From positions 1-54,360 of the forward strand of contig CANMPB010000003.1 in assembly GCA_947499625.1 (NCBI GenBank): 54,360 bases of DNA, written 5' to 3'. Shown here in pieces: positions 18,949 through 28,396 of the stretch (the first letter of the stretch is position 1; the number at the start of each line of letters is the position of its first letter). Source of the DNA: Methylophilaceae bacterium. Its GTDB lineage: Bacteria; Pseudomonadota; Gammaproteobacteria; Burkholderiales; Methylophilaceae. The translations under genes were made by a program, and so were the position numbers. The notes beneath the pieces were generated by a model. It was not told the origin of the DNA. It was given only the letters and a program-made list of their open reading frames with translations, and searched no databases.

Positions 18949-19782
18949 TTAATGAATAGGAACGAGGGTTACGGAGCCAGTCTTCATGTCTGGTGTGATA
19001 ATTGATCTTTTATCATAAGATAGCGCTATGTCAGCAGCAGCTGTAAAGCCTTCCTTATATAAAGTTACTTTGTTACGCAGTACTTTAAAGATCTTTCCAT
19101 TTTTCCAGTCACTAACGAAGAAACTATCGCCAGATTTAATTAACCCATCACCACCGCCAAATCCTTCAGCAACTTTCGATATTGATTTTGTTTTCAAATT
19201 GATTTTATATAAAATGCCGCTTGCAAAATCTACTTCGTATAGATCATTTTTAACAACTAAAAGACCATTCGGCGCTAAAATTTCAGGTGTATTCTCATTG
19301 AGGATTATAGTAATTTTCTTATCTTTAGCAATTTTAAAAATGGCGCCACCTGTTTTAAGGTTGCCGCTATCACTCACATATAAATTGCCAGATTCATCTG
19401 AAGTAATATCATTAAAAAAGACAGGCGTTTGTGGAAATGCCATAGTGCTTCCAAATACTGCCCATTTTCCATCTGGCTCAACCTTCAAAACTCTGTTCTT
19501 ATCTGTTACATATAGAGACTTACCAATAAAAGTTAAGCCTTTAGGATCGTCCATTCCGCTTGCAAATGTTGAAAGTTTGCCATCAATTGAGATACGTGTA
19601 ATTTTTCCATCACTATCCTTATTGAATTCACCGATCTCAGAGACGTAAATATCTCCCTTAGCATCTTGAATAACTGACTCAGGGCTTGTAAACCCTGAGA
19701 TTACATTGAGTGAATCTTGTGCTTTTGAAGGGGCAGTAAAAAGTGTTAATAATAAAATTAAAAATACACGCAAATTTTTCAT
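18949..19782 (-). CDS. Exported SMP-30/gluconolactonase-like beta-propeller protein
   Basis: A 277-residue protein with a cleavable signal peptide (MKNLRVFLILLLTLFTAPSKAQ, cut probably after KA) and repeated propeller blades. FTSPESVIQDAKGDIYVSE, MDDPKGLTFIGKSLYVTD, FFNDITSDESGNLYVSDSG and GGGDGLIKSGDSFFVSDW are clear YVSD-type strands of the SMP-30/NHL class. Related proteins include calcium-dependent lactonases, but substrate residues cannot be assigned here. It lies 24 bp after an exported ankyrin gene, so both products go to the periplasm. Confidence 0.83.
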   Translation of the reverse strand: MKNLRVFLILLLTLFTAPSKAQDSLNVISGFTSPESVIQDAKGDIYVSEIGEFNKDSDGKITRISIDGKLSTFASGMDDPKGLTFIGKSLYVTDKNRVLKVEPDGKWAVFGSTMAFPQTPVFFNDITSDESGNLYVSDSGNLKTGGAIFKIAKDKKITIILNENTPEILAPNGLLVVKNDLYEVDFASGILYKINLKTKSISKVAEGFGGGDGLIKSGDSFFVSDWKNGKIFKVLRNKVTLYKEGFTAAADIALSYDKRSIITPDMKTGSVTLVPIH

Positions 19783-19806
19783 AGTTTAATTAAGAAGCCT
19801 TATTGA

Positions 19807-20295
19807 TTAAAGACACTTATCTTCGCAGCCTTCTTCACTTACACCTAAAGAAAGAAGTAAGTCGACCATTTTTTGATCACCTTTTTCTTGTTTCACCACA
19901 CGGATAATAGATACGCCACCATTCATTTTTTTATTAATATCAGCGCCCTTGGATGCAAGGTATTTAACAATCTCAGTTCTGCCGTCAAAAGCAGCATGAT
20001 GAAATGCATTCATTTTTGTAATTGGATGAGTGTAATTAATATCAGCGCCATGATCTGCTAAATATTTGAGCACTTGAAATTGACCTTTAGCAGCCGCCAT
20101 AAGAAGGGGACTCCATGCAAAATAAGTTGCATTGATATCTACTTTTTTTACTTCAACATATTTTTTAACGATAGGTAGTTTGCCTTCATTCACTGCGCCT
20201 GAAAATTCGATTCCTTCTGCATCTGTTAATGCAAAAAGTTGCATTGAGAAAGTGAGTAAAATTAGTGTAAGTGTTGTTTTAAAAAATTTATTCAT
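19807..20295 (-). CDS. Exported short ankyrin-repeat protein
   Basis: A 162-residue protein with a signal peptide (MNKFFKTTLTLILLTFSMQLFAL) and about four ankyrin repeats (AWSPLLMAAAKGQFQVLKYL, KMNAFHHAAFDGRTEIVKYL and a degenerate last repeat). It ends with a Cys pair (EEGCEDKCL) that could form a disulfide in the periplasm. It is unrelated in detail to the longer ankyrin protein at 14.2-15.2 kb. It starts 19 bp after purL and is followed by the propeller gene. Confidence 0.88.
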   Translation of the reverse strand: MNKFFKTTLTLILLTFSMQLFALTDAEGIEFSGAVNEGKLPIVKKYVEVKKVDINATYFAWSPLLMAAAKGQFQVLKYLADHGADINYTHPITKMNAFHHAAFDGRTEIVKYLASKGADINKKMNGGVSIIRVVKQEKGDQKMVDLLLSLGVSEEGCEDKCL

Positions 20296-20314
20296 ATTTA
20301 AGTGACTCTTTCAT

Positions 20315-23300
20315 TTAGTTAAAAAATTGATAAGCATTTGCAAACATTTTATACCATGGCGCTAATTCTTCCCATGCTTTAGGATGCCAAGAATTTTGTA
20401 CCGTCCTATAAACTCTCTCAGGATGAGGCATCATAATTGAAAACCGTCCATTGTCAGAAGTAAATCCAGTAATTCCTTCAGGAGAGCCATTTGGATTCAT
20501 AGGATAGGTAGAAGTTCCTTTATGGAAGTTATCAACATAGCGAACTGTTGCAAGTTGATGATTTAAAACATCATTCACTTGAGTCTGGTTTTGATATTCT
20601 GTATAGCCTTCACCATGAGCCACCGCGATCGGAAGTATGGCGCCATCCATCCCGCTAAAGAACAAAGAATTAGACTTAAGAATTTCAACTGATACAAATC
20701 TTGCTTCAAATTGTTCAGATCTATTTTTTACAAAGTGTGGCCATAATGATGACCCAGGAATGATTTCTTTAAGGTTACTCATCATTTGGCAGCCATTACA
20801 AATACCTAGCGCGATCGTATCAGACCTTGAGAAAAACGCTGCAAAAGCGTCACGTGTTTTTGAATTGAATAGAATTGACTTAGCCCAGCCTTCACCTGCA
20901 CCTAATACATCGCCATATGAAAAGCCACCGCATGCAACTAGCGCTGAAAAATCAGTTAAACATTTTTGACCTTGAATAATATCTGACATATGCACGTCAT
21001 GCGCTTCAAAACCTGCGGTAGAGAAAGCTGCTGCCATTTCAACATGGCCATTCACACCTTGCTCTCTTAGGATGGCAATTTTAGGCTTCATCTTTTTAAT
21101 CGCAAAAGACTGTGGAATTTCAAAATCAAATTTTGGGTTAATACCTGGATCAAGGTCATCTGAAATTTGTGAAAACTCTTCCAGGGCACACTCTGGATTA
21201 TCTCTCATAGATTGCATCTTGAAAGATGTTTCGCTCCAGGCACTTTGCAAGTTTGATCTTGTCTCTTTAAGGACAGTTTCATTTTTATGTTGAATATGAA
21301 TTGTTTGATTTGGACTGATAGATCCAATTAGAAGGGCATGGTAGTTTAGCGCTTCATGAATCTTTCTGAGCGTGCTAGAAATATGATTTTTTTGAACCTG
21401 AATGACAGCGCCCAATTCTTCATTAAATAAAATCGCTTTAATATCATTACCGCAATCAGTTAAATCAATATCCAAACCACAGCGCCCTGCAAAAGCCATT
21501 TCAGTTAACGTTGTAAAAAGACCGCCATCAGATCGATCATGATAGGCCTCAATTACGTTTTCAGTTTTAAGCATTTGAACCACATCAAAGAATGCCTTAA
21601 GTGTTTTCGTATCATCAAGCGTAGGAGGTGTATCGCCCACTTCATTGAAGACTAAATTGAATGCTGAAGCCCCTAATCTATTTTTGCCTAAACCTAAATC
21701 GATATAGATAAGACCACTATCCTTAAGATTTCTATTCAGTGTTGGCGTTAATGTTTTTCTAGCATCAAAGACGGGTGCAAAAGCACTTACGATAAGAGAC
21801 ACAGGTGAGATTACCGCTTTTTCTTTTGTGCCATCTAACCAAGCTGTTTTCATAGACATGGAATCTTTACCTACAGGAATGCTAATACCTAATTCAGGAC
21901 AAAGGCGCATACCGATTTCTTCAACTGCATCAAACAAGGCAGCGTCTTCTCCTTTATGCCCTGCAGACGCCATCCAATTGGCTGATAATTTAATATCTTC
22001 TAAATGATGAATCGAGGCTGCAGACAAATTGGTAATAGCTTCGCCTAATGCCATGCGAACAGAAGCTTTTACATCGATCATCGCAATAGGCGTTTTTTCG
22101 CCAATAGCATAAGCTTCACCTAGCAAACTATCAAATGATGATAAGGTCACGGCAACATCGGCAACAGGCACTTGCCATGGACCTACAAGCTGATCTCTTG
22201 CAATCAATCCTGTCACTGAACGATCGCCAATATGAATCAGGAACATTTTATTTGCTACAGCTGGGTATCTAAGAACACGATAAGCTGCATCTTTGATGTC
22301 AATATTTTCTGTAGTAAATCTTTTAAGATTTTTTTCTTTTCGTTTAACATTGCGTGTCATCTTAGGCGGCTTCCCTAAGAGGGCAGACAAATCCATATGG
22401 ACAACATCTTCTTTAAGAAGACTATCTTCGACGATGAGTTGTTTGTCATTTTTTGCAATACCTACAATCGCGAAGGGGCATCTTTCTCTTTCGCAAAGCG
22501 ACTTAAACAAATCAATATCTTTTTCTATAATGGCTAATACATAGCGCTCTTGGGCTTCATTACACCAGAGCTCCCGCGGAGACATGCTGGGCTCTTCATT
22601 ATTAATTGAACGTAATTGAAATGTCGCACCCACCCCACCATCATTCACCAATTCAGGGAACGCATTTGATAAACCACCAGCACCTACATCATGAATACTT
22701 AAGATGGGATTGTCTTTGCCTAATTGCCAGCATCGATCAATCACTTCTTGCACTCTTCTTTGTAATTCAGGGTTGCCACGTTGAACAGAATCAAAGTCTA
22801 AATTTTCTGCATTGAGCCCAGTGCCCATACTGGAGGCTGCGCCACCACCCAACCCAATAAGCATTGCAGGACCACCTAACTGAATGAGAAGAGCGCCTGG
22901 AGGAATTGCATGTTTTTTCGTATGGATATCGTTAATACTTCCGATGCCGCCCGCTAACATAATAGGCTTATGAAAACCCTTTACTTCATCATCATGCTTA
23001 ATTTCTAATGTTCTAAAGTAACCTGCAATATTAGGTCTACCGAATTCATTATTATAAGAAGCGCCCCCAATCGGACCATCAATCATAATTTGGAGCGCAG
23101 ATGATATGCGCGAAGGCGCGCCATAAATATCATTTTCCCAGGGTTGAATAAATTCAGGGATGCGTAAATTAGAAACTGAAAATCCTGTAAGACCGGCTTT
23201 AGGTTTTGAACCTCTTCCTGTTGCGCCTTCATCTCGAATCTCACCACCTGCCCCAGTTGCTGCGCCTGAGAATGGAGAGATCGCTGTCGGATGGTTATGT

Positions 23301-24202
23301 GTTTCCACTTTCATAATAAAGTGAGTTAATTCTTCGTGATCTGCATAAACGCCATTTTGATTTGGATAAAATCGATTTACCTTAGCGCCCTTAACAATAG
23401 AAGAGTTATCAGAGTAAGCCACAATCGTATTGCCTGGATTTAACTGATGTGTATTTTTAATCATGCCAAAAAGAGATTTAGATTGTGTCTTGTCATCTAT
23501 AACCCAATCGGCATTAAATATTTTATGACGACAGTGCTCAGAATTTGCTTGAGCAAACATCATGAGTTCAGCATCTGTAGGATTTCTTTTGATGGAAGTA
23601 AAGTAATTAAACAAATAATCGATTTCATCTTCAGATAAAGCAAGCCCGAGATTTTTATTAAAATCATTCAAGATTTGTTTGCCACCTTCAAGAATCTTTG
23701 CGAACTGAATGGGTTTGGGAGGTAAATGGGAAAAGAGAGATTGAGCTTCATCAAGATCAAAAATCGAAATTTCTGTCATACGATCATGAAGTAATACAGA
23801 AAGTCCTTTCTTTTCATCTTTCGGTAATAAAGATTCATCTTTTAACTCAACATAAACGGCAACAGCTCTTTCGATACGCTTGATATTATGAAGTCCACAA
23901 TGATTTGCAATATCAGTGGCCCTTGAAGCCCATGGCGATATCGTACCCGGACGTGGAATTGTGATAATGGAATTATGTTTAAACTTTAATGTATGAGCCT
24001 TAGGGCCATAATGCAGAATTTTTTCTAAAGTGACTTTCTCTAAGTCTGTAATTTTTTTCTTACACCATACGATATGAATGTATTCAGAGTGAATATCTTT
24101 GATTTGGCTATTAACTGTTTGAAGTTTTCCAAGAAGCTTTTCTTTTCTAAACTTTGAATAAGCTGGACCGCCAGCGATATGAATAATTTCTTGGCTTTGC
24201 AT
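20315..24202 (-). CDS. purL: Phosphoribosylformylglycinamidine synthase (single-chain)
   Basis: ATP- and glutamine-dependent conversion of FGAR to FGAM in purine synthesis. The 1295-residue single-chain form matches the E. coli class: an N-terminal PurS-like domain, tandem AIRS-like synthetase domains ([17 protein letters not shown] near residue 215, [31 protein letters not shown] near 300, and [12 protein letters not shown]) and a C-terminal glutaminase ([21 protein letters not shown], nucleophile Cys in [19 protein letters not shown]). All motifs look intact. It heads the run purL-ankyrin-propeller-DUF455. Confidence 0.98.
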   Translation of the reverse strand: MQSQEIIHIAGGPAYSKFRKEKLLGKLQTVNSQIKDIHSEYIHIVWCKKKITDLEKVTLEKILHYGPKAHTLKFKHNSIITIPRPGTISPWASRATDIANHCGLHNIKRIERAVAVYVELKDESLLPKDEKKGLSVLLHDRMTEISIFDLDEAQSLFSHLPPKPIQFAKILEGGKQILNDFNKNLGLALSEDEIDYLFNYFTSIKRNPTDAELMMFAQANSEHCRHKIFNADWVIDDKTQSKSLFGMIKNTHQLNPGNTIVAYSDNSSIVKGAKVNRFYPNQNGVYADHEELTHFIMKVETHNHPTAISPFSGAATGAGGEIRDEGATGRGSKPKAGLTGFSVSNLRIPEFIQPWENDIYGAPSRISSALQIMIDGPIGGASYNNEFGRPNIAGYFRTLEIKHDDEVKGFHKPIMLAGGIGSINDIHTKKHAIPPGALLIQLGGPAMLIGLGGGAASSMGTGLNAENLDFDSVQRGNPELQRRVQEVIDRCWQLGKDNPILSIHDVGAGGLSNAFPELVNDGGVGATFQLRSINNEEPSMSPRELWCNEAQERYVLAIIEKDIDLFKSLCERERCPFAIVGIAKNDKQLIVEDSLLKEDVVHMDLSALLGKPPKMTRNVKRKEKNLKRFTTENIDIKDAAYRVLRYPAVANKMFLIHIGDRSVTGLIARDQLVGPWQVPVADVAVTLSSFDSLLGEAYAIGEKTPIAMIDVKASVRMALGEAITNLSAASIHHLEDIKLSANWMASAGHKGEDAALFDAVEEIGMRLCPELGISIPVGKDSMSMKTAWLDGTKEKAVISPVSLIVSAFAPVFDARKTLTPTLNRNLKDSGLIYIDLGLGKNRLGASAFNLVFNEVGDTPPTLDDTKTLKAFFDVVQMLKTENVIEAYHDRSDGGLFTTLTEMAFAGRCGLDIDLTDCGNDIKAILFNEELGAVIQVQKNHISSTLRKIHEALNYHALLIGSISPNQTIHIQHKNETVLKETRSNLQSAWSETSFKMQSMRDNPECALEEFSQISDDLDPGINPKFDFEIPQSFAIKKMKPKIAILREQGVNGHVEMAAAFSTAGFEAHDVHMSDIIQGQKCLTDFSALVACGGFSYGDVLGAGEGWAKSILFNSKTRDAFAAFFSRSDTIALGICNGCQMMSNLKEIIPGSSLWPHFVKNRSEQFEARFVSVEILKSNSLFFSGMDGAILPIAVAHGEGYTEYQNQTQVNDVLNHQLATVRYVDNFHKGTSTYPMNPNGSPEGITGFTSDNGRFSIMMPHPERVYRTVQNSWHPKAWEELAPWYKMFANAYQFFN

Positions 24203-24267
24203 GTTTTGGGTAGTATTTTAAGACGTTACTTTAAGCTTATGATTTTAACAGAAGCTATTTTTTAAAC

Positions 24268-24294
24268 CTGGTTAATTTTTACTAAATTAACCAG
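24268..24294. repeat. Strong inverted repeat at the feoB stop
   Basis: An 11-bp perfect stem (24268-24278 with 24284-24294) and a 5-base loop spans the feoB stop codon. There is no U-tract after it on the minus strand, so it is not a standard intrinsic terminator. It may protect the feo mRNA 3' end or act with another factor. Confidence 0.6.
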
Positions 24295-26077
24295 AAAAAT
24301 AGAGCGAGGTTTGATAGAAAATAAAGCTAAAAACCCAGGCTAGAAGAAGCGCCCAGAAAACTGAATAAATCACAAATGAAAGACTTTTAGATTCATTTTT
24401 AAGTGTAGCAATTGTTGAAAGGCAGGGTGTATAAATGAGGGTAAATATCATAAAACTAATCGCCTGTATTTGACTCACATTACTATAAAGGTGATGGGCT
24501 AATGCGGAACCTTCCACACCATAAATCACAGCTAATGCACCAATCACAATCTCTTTCGCAATAAAGCCAAAAATTAAAGCAATCACTAGTTGTTCGTTGA
24601 TGCCAATGGGGTGAAAAATAGGCGATAACCATTTGCCCAGTTGACCTGAGTAAGTAAGCTCGCTGGCGATAGGCACATCCATGGGGAAGTGGGTTAACGC
24701 CCATACAAGAAGTACGCCAATAATAATAAATTTGGTTGCACGCGTTAGAAAATGCTTAATTTCAAGCATGCTTCTTTTGATGATCTGATTCATTGTAGGA
24801 AAGCGATAGGGGGGTAATTCAATAATAATAGGCTCTTTATTTTTAAACTGATGTTTAAAGATGAGTGCTGAAATAAAGATTGTAAAAAAGCTTAATAAAT
24901 AAAGACAGAAAAGAACCAGTGGCCCGTATTTAGCGCTAAAGAGCGCTGTGATAATAAATAAAAATACTTGAAGCCTAGCTGAACATAGCGAGAATGGCAT
25001 TACAAACATCGTTAAAAGACGAAGTTCTTTTGTGCGCATAATTTTTGTGCCCATGAGCGCCGGAACATTGCAACCAAAGCCCATGAGCATCATGACAAAG
25101 CCTCTACCATCTAAACCTATTTTTTCCATCAAGGTATCCATCAAAAATGCAGCCCTAGAAAAATAACCACTATCTTCCACGACACTCATAATAAGGAAGA
25201 AGAGAATAATGATTGGTACAAAAGCGGCTACTGTAGTTACGCCAAGATATAAACCGTCTAAGAGCAGGCTTTGGAAAATGCCATGATGATTTGTGAATAG
25301 CGGTTCAAGATAATCCACTCTAAAAAAACTAAAGAATTGCGTCATTAAATCTTGAATGGGTTTACCGAGCGTAAAGATAAACTGAAAAATTGAAAATACA
25401 ATAAGAAAGAAAATAGGCAAGCCCCAGTGAGGATCTAAAAAGAGGGCATCTAATTTCTTAGTATTTTTGTCGTTGAGTTTAGTAGGGTATTTAACGGCTA
25501 ACTTAATTAAAGTCTGAATCGTTTTTTCATTCGATATTTGATCGGAGGCTTTCAGTGGCTTAATTTTTTTAATCGGAGTAGTGACTTTTTGATTTATTAC
25601 TTGGGTACATGCTTTTAAAAGCTCAACCATACCTTCACCATATTTAGCGCTAGTTTTAACGACGGGTGTTTTAAGTTTCTTTTCTAATAATATGGCATCA
25701 ATAGTGACACCCATTTTCTTTGCTTCGTCATCCATATTAAGGGCCAGCACGCAGGGAATGTTAAGTTTTTGAAGTTGCAGTAATAAAGAAAGCTGTCGTT
25801 CAATTTGAGCGCTACATAAAACAACGATGGCTAAATCAATCTTGTTCTGATTGATAAAGCTTTGCACAATTTTTTCATCTTCAGATAAGCCTTGAAGATC
25901 ATAAATGCCTGGAAGATCAACCAATTCGGCCATATGGCCGCCTAAGAATGTTTTAACCGCAAGAAGATCAACAGTAATACCGGGCCAATTACCTACGCGC
26001 GCAGATGAGCCGCTTAAGCGATTAAAAAGCGTCGACTTCCCAGTATTGGGCATACCTAAGAAAGCGATTCGTTTCAT
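24287..26077 (-). CDS. feoB: Ferrous iron transporter FeoB
   Basis: Inner-membrane Fe(II) transporter of 596 residues. The N-terminal GTPase has G1 GMPNTGKST (8-16), G3 DLPGIYDL and G4 NMDD. About eight membrane helices follow with the two Gate motifs, the first including GFGCNVPALMGTKIM and the second FIAKEIVIGALAVIYG and YTPCLSTIATLK. It is shorter than E. coli FeoB (773) and there is no feoC, as in several compact FeoB proteins. It overlaps feoA by 4 bp and should be iron-repressed from the Fur site upstream of feoA. Confidence 0.95.
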   Translation of the reverse strand: MKRIAFLGMPNTGKSTLFNRLSGSSARVGNWPGITVDLLAVKTFLGGHMAELVDLPGIYDLQGLSEDEKIVQSFINQNKIDLAIVVLCSAQIERQLSLLLQLQKLNIPCVLALNMDDEAKKMGVTIDAILLEKKLKTPVVKTSAKYGEGMVELLKACTQVINQKVTTPIKKIKPLKASDQISNEKTIQTLIKLAVKYPTKLNDKNTKKLDALFLDPHWGLPIFFLIVFSIFQFIFTLGKPIQDLMTQFFSFFRVDYLEPLFTNHHGIFQSLLLDGLYLGVTTVAAFVPIIILFFLIMSVVEDSGYFSRAAFLMDTLMEKIGLDGRGFVMMLMGFGCNVPALMGTKIMRTKELRLLTMFVMPFSLCSARLQVFLFIITALFSAKYGPLVLFCLYLLSFFTIFISALIFKHQFKNKEPIIIELPPYRFPTMNQIIKRSMLEIKHFLTRATKFIIIGVLLVWALTHFPMDVPIASELTYSGQLGKWLSPIFHPIGINEQLVIALIFGFIAKEIVIGALAVIYGVEGSALAHHLYSNVSQIQAISFMIFTLIYTPCLSTIATLKNESKSLSFVIYSVFWALLLAWVFSFIFYQTSLYFSG

Positions 26078-26307
26078 AGAGCAGGAGAAGTAATGTTAAT
26101 TAGTGAAGCTTCATGCTCCCTAATCATGAGTTCGGTTGTATCAATGATGATATGAAAAGGACCCTTAAATTGAGCCTTCCTTAAAACGGTTATTTTTTTT
26201 CCACGCCGAAGCCCCATGGCATTAAGCCTTTGAATAAGTAAGCGATCCATATTGAGTTTATGGATAATGCCACTTTGACCTTCTGCTAGCTCTAATAAGG
26301 TAGTCAT
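26074..26307 (-). CDS. feoA: Ferrous iron transport protein FeoA
   Basis: A 77-residue cytosolic SH3-like protein needed for FeoB-dependent Fe(II) uptake. It shows the FeoA pattern LLELAEGQSGIIHKL, QRLNAMGLRRGKKITVLRKA and the final ELMIREHEASLI. It is the first gene of feoAB, 12 bp downstream of a Fur box, and its 3' end overlaps the feoB start. Confidence 0.93.
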   Translation of the reverse strand: MTTLLELAEGQSGIIHKLNMDRLLIQRLNAMGLRRGKKITVLRKAQFKGPFHIIIDTTELMIREHEASLINITSPAL

Positions 26308-26319
26308 AAATATCTAAAT

Positions 26320-26338
26320 GATAATGATTCTTATTATT
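26320..26338 (-). promoter_or_regulatory. Fur-binding site (Fur box) of feoAB
   Basis: The 19-mer GATAATGATTCTTATTATT (plus strand) matches the Fur consensus GATAATGATAATCATTATC at 15 of 19 positions by my alignment. It lies 12-30 bp upstream of the feoA start and touches the candidate -10 element, the usual place for Fe-Fur repression. Confidence 0.85.
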
Positions 26339-26341
26339 ATA
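26336..26341 (-). promoter_or_regulatory. Candidate -10 element of feoAB
   Basis: On the minus strand a perfect TATAAT sits 28 bp upstream of the feoA start and overlaps the Fur box by 3 bp. No good -35 is seen at 17 bp, where the ppiC terminator hairpin begins. Confidence 0.5.
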
Positions 26342-26344
26342 TAC

Positions 26345-26370
26345 AAAAAAGCCTGCATAGCGCAGGCTTT
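26345..26370 (-). terminator. Rho-independent terminator after ppiC-type gene
   Basis: On the minus strand a 9-bp stem (AAAGCCTGC / GCAGGCTTT, arms 26348-26356 and 26362-26370) with a 5-base loop is followed by a U run. It lies 24 bp past the stop of the upstream peptidyl-prolyl isomerase gene and insulates it from feoAB. Confidence 0.88.
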
Positions 26371-26394
26371 GTGTCGTTTCTAAGGATAATTTCT

Positions 26395-27189
26395 TTATTT
26401 ACGGCTATCCAAAATCTTAGCTTTTGTTTTGAGATCTAGTACAAGCTTATCAAGTTGTTTTTGTTGAAGCGTTTTAGCTAAACCTTCTTTTACTTTATCA
26501 AATTCAGGTGCTTGAAGCGCTCTTGTATCTTCCAATTTGATGACATGCCAACCAAATTGCGTTTGTACAGGTATCGTTGTGACGTTACCCTTTTTAAGTG
26601 AAGTCAGTGCTTCAGCAAATGGTTTAACCATGGAGTTAGCTGGGAACCAACCTAAGTCACCACCTTTATCTTTTGAGCCTGTGTCTTTTGATTTATCTTT
26701 AGCGATCTTATTAAAGTTACCACCTTTATTAAGCTCAGCAATCACATCTTTAGCCTCTTGTTCATTCGCTAAGAGAATATGTTTTGCATTGAACTCTTGA
26801 GAGCCTAAATCTTTCTTGTATTGCTCATACGCATTTTTAATATCAGATTCTGAAATAGGATTTTTTTGAACATAGTTTTGTAAAAATGTGTTGTATAACA
26901 TTTCTTTACGCGCTAGCTCCTCTTTTAAAACATAGTTTACATCTTTACTTAGCCCAGTTTTTTCTGCTTCTTGGTTAATGAGCTCCATGGCAATCATACG
27001 ATCTACAATCATATTATTAAGATTGTCATCCGTTTTTTGACCGCGACTTGCGAGGTCTTTCACTATAAAATCATAAAGATTTTTTTTAATAGGTTTTCCA
27101 TTGACTGTGATATTTAAATCGGCTGCTTGCGCTAAAATTCCAAGTTGGATAAGTAAAACAAAAACGAAGGTTTTGATAAAAGAAAACAT
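26395..27189 (-). CDS. Exported PpiC-type (parvulin) peptidyl-prolyl cis-trans isomerase
   Basis: A 264-residue periplasmic foldase. It has a signal peptide (MFSFIKTFVFVLLIQLGILAQA), a SurA/PrsA-like N-terminal chaperone helix region (residues about 40-125), and a complete parvulin domain at about 130-225 with AKHILLANEQEA, GGDLGWFPANSMVKPF and VQTQFGWHVIKL. The ribosome site AAGGAG (plus 27194-27199) confirms the start. It is the last gene of yciB-yciI-bolA-ppiC, and the same bolA-ppiC pairing is common in betaproteobacteria. Confidence 0.93.
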   Translation of the reverse strand: MFSFIKTFVFVLLIQLGILAQAADLNITVNGKPIKKNLYDFIVKDLASRGQKTDDNLNNMIVDRMIAMELINQEAEKTGLSKDVNYVLKEELARKEMLYNTFLQNYVQKNPISESDIKNAYEQYKKDLGSQEFNAKHILLANEQEAKDVIAELNKGGNFNKIAKDKSKDTGSKDKGGDLGWFPANSMVKPFAEALTSLKKGNVTTIPVQTQFGWHVIKLEDTRALQAPEFDKVKEGLAKTLQQKQLDKLVLDLKTKAKILDSRK

Positions 27190-27225
27190 AGGGCTCCTTG
27201 GTTATTAATATTGAAGAGTGATTCC

Positions 27226-27477
27226 TTAAGGCAAATCAGCTTTGATACTTAATGCATGAATTTTTTGAGGAATTAAATCTTTAAGCGCGTCGTATACGAG
27301 GCGATGCCTCATTATCGTTGATTTTCCTAAAAAATGCGAACTAGTAATTTCTAAATCGAAATGACCACCACCCGTATTACCTTTATGACCTTTATGTAGA
27401 TCACTTAAATCTTTAAGGCTTATATGCGTGGGCTCTAAGAATGCGAGCCTTTCTTTAATGAGGTCTTGAAGCATCAA
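27226..27477 (-). CDS. bolA: BolA family protein
   Basis: An 83-residue BolA/IbaG-fold protein with the signature HFDLEITSSHFLGKSTIMRHRLVYDAL followed by IHALSIKADLP. BolA proteins bind [2Fe-2S] clusters with monothiol glutaredoxins and affect cell shape and stress regulation. It lies between yciI and the periplasmic isomerase, 3 bp and 36 bp away. Confidence 0.93.
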   Translation of the reverse strand: MMLQDLIKERLAFLEPTHISLKDLSDLHKGHKGNTGGGHFDLEITSSHFLGKSTIMRHRLVYDALKDLIPQKIHALSIKADLP

Positions 27478-27480
27478 TAT

Positions 27481-27780
27481 TTAAGGAAGCGTTTTTCTAA
27501 AAGGTTTCACTTCAACAGAAGCGTATACACCTGAAGTGTAAAAAGGATCTTCATGCGCCCAGAGAATGGCTTCATCAAGCGATATAAATTCAGCCACAAT
27601 CAGACTTCCTGCAAAACCATCCAAACCTGGATCGATTGCATCAATAGCAGGGAAGGGTCCCGCGAGTAGCAGCTTGCCTTGATCTTGCAAGGCTTTAATG
27701 CGCGCTAAATGTTCTGGTCTATATGCCATTCTTTTATCGAGACTATCTTGATGATCTTTGGCGATGATAGCGTAAAACAT
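27481..27780 (-). CDS. yciI: YciI family protein
   Basis: A 99-residue ferredoxin-like-fold protein of the YciI family: MFYAIIAKDHQDSLDKR, RIKALQDQGKLLLAGPFPA and an ILWAHEDPFYTSGVYASVEVKPF C-terminal half. The conserved His-Asp pair (AHEDP) is present. The start is taken at the internal ATG at 27780, 1 bp after the yciB stop. An upstream in-frame ATG at 27798 would overlap yciB and add six residues. Function is unknown beyond structural similarity to muconolactone isomerase-like folds. Confidence 0.9.
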   Translation of the reverse strand: MFYAIIAKDHQDSLDKRMAYRPEHLARIKALQDQGKLLLAGPFPAIDAIDPGLDGFAGSLIVAEFISLDEAILWAHEDPFYTSGVYASVEVKPFRKTLP

Positions 27781-27781
27781 A

Positions 27782-28309
27782 TTATTTATGTTGAGCACTC
27801 GATGCTAAGACACCAATCAAGATGGCATAGCACATGATTAATCCTGTAATACCAAATAATTTAAAATTAACCCACGTACTTTCTGAAAAATTAAAAGCGA
27901 CATAAAGATTGAGTATGCCTAAGACCACAAAAAATAAAGCTGAAGTTATGTTGATTTGATTCCAAGTTTTTTCAGGTAATTGAATTTGTTTTCCCATAAG
28001 ATTTTTAACAAGATTTTTTTTCTTGAAAAATTGAAAAAATAAAAGTGCACCTGATAAAAGCCAATACAAAATACTAGGTTTCCATTTAATGAAATTTGCA
28101 TCATGGAGCCATAAAGTAGTGCCACCCAAGATGCTGATCAATACTGCATTAAATATAAGTAACTTATCTACTCTCTTATGAACGAGCTTGCTATATATCA
28201 CCTGAAAGAATGTAGCGCCAATAACAACTAATGTTGCGGTATAAATATTTGAAAATTTATATGCAATAAAAAAAAGGATGACAGGAAAGAGATCGAATAG
28301 AAATTTCAT
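27782..28309 (-). CDS. yciB: Inner membrane protein YciB (septation protein A / IspZ family)
   Basis: A 175-residue polytopic membrane protein with five or six hydrophobic segments, starting MKFLFDLFPVILFFIAYKF and including WKPSILYWLLSGALLFFQFF and LFFVVLGILNLYVAFNFSE. WVNFKLFGITG is the family signature. YciB proteins affect cell elongation and division and envelope integrity. It heads the minus-strand run with yciI and bolA and is divergent from the PHP gene. Confidence 0.93.
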   Translation of the reverse strand: MKFLFDLFPVILFFIAYKFSNIYTATLVVIGATFFQVIYSKLVHKRVDKLLIFNAVLISILGGTTLWLHDANFIKWKPSILYWLLSGALLFFQFFKKKNLVKNLMGKQIQLPEKTWNQINITSALFFVVLGILNLYVAFNFSESTWVNFKLFGITGLIMCYAILIGVLASSAQHK

Positions 28310-28396
28310 TTGTAAAATTACCCCAAGGCTTCGTTAATTATCTTTGCTAAAGACTATCTGATACTATGGTAGTTCATATTGAAGTACTTAATATCT

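Noticed and set aside
22293..23883. Several plus-strand open frames opposite purL
   Set aside because: They lie inside the well-supported purL gene on the other strand and show no family motifs.
24483..24704. A 73-codon minus-strand frame inside feoB
   Set aside because: It is in a different frame within the FeoB membrane domain and shows no recognisable domain.
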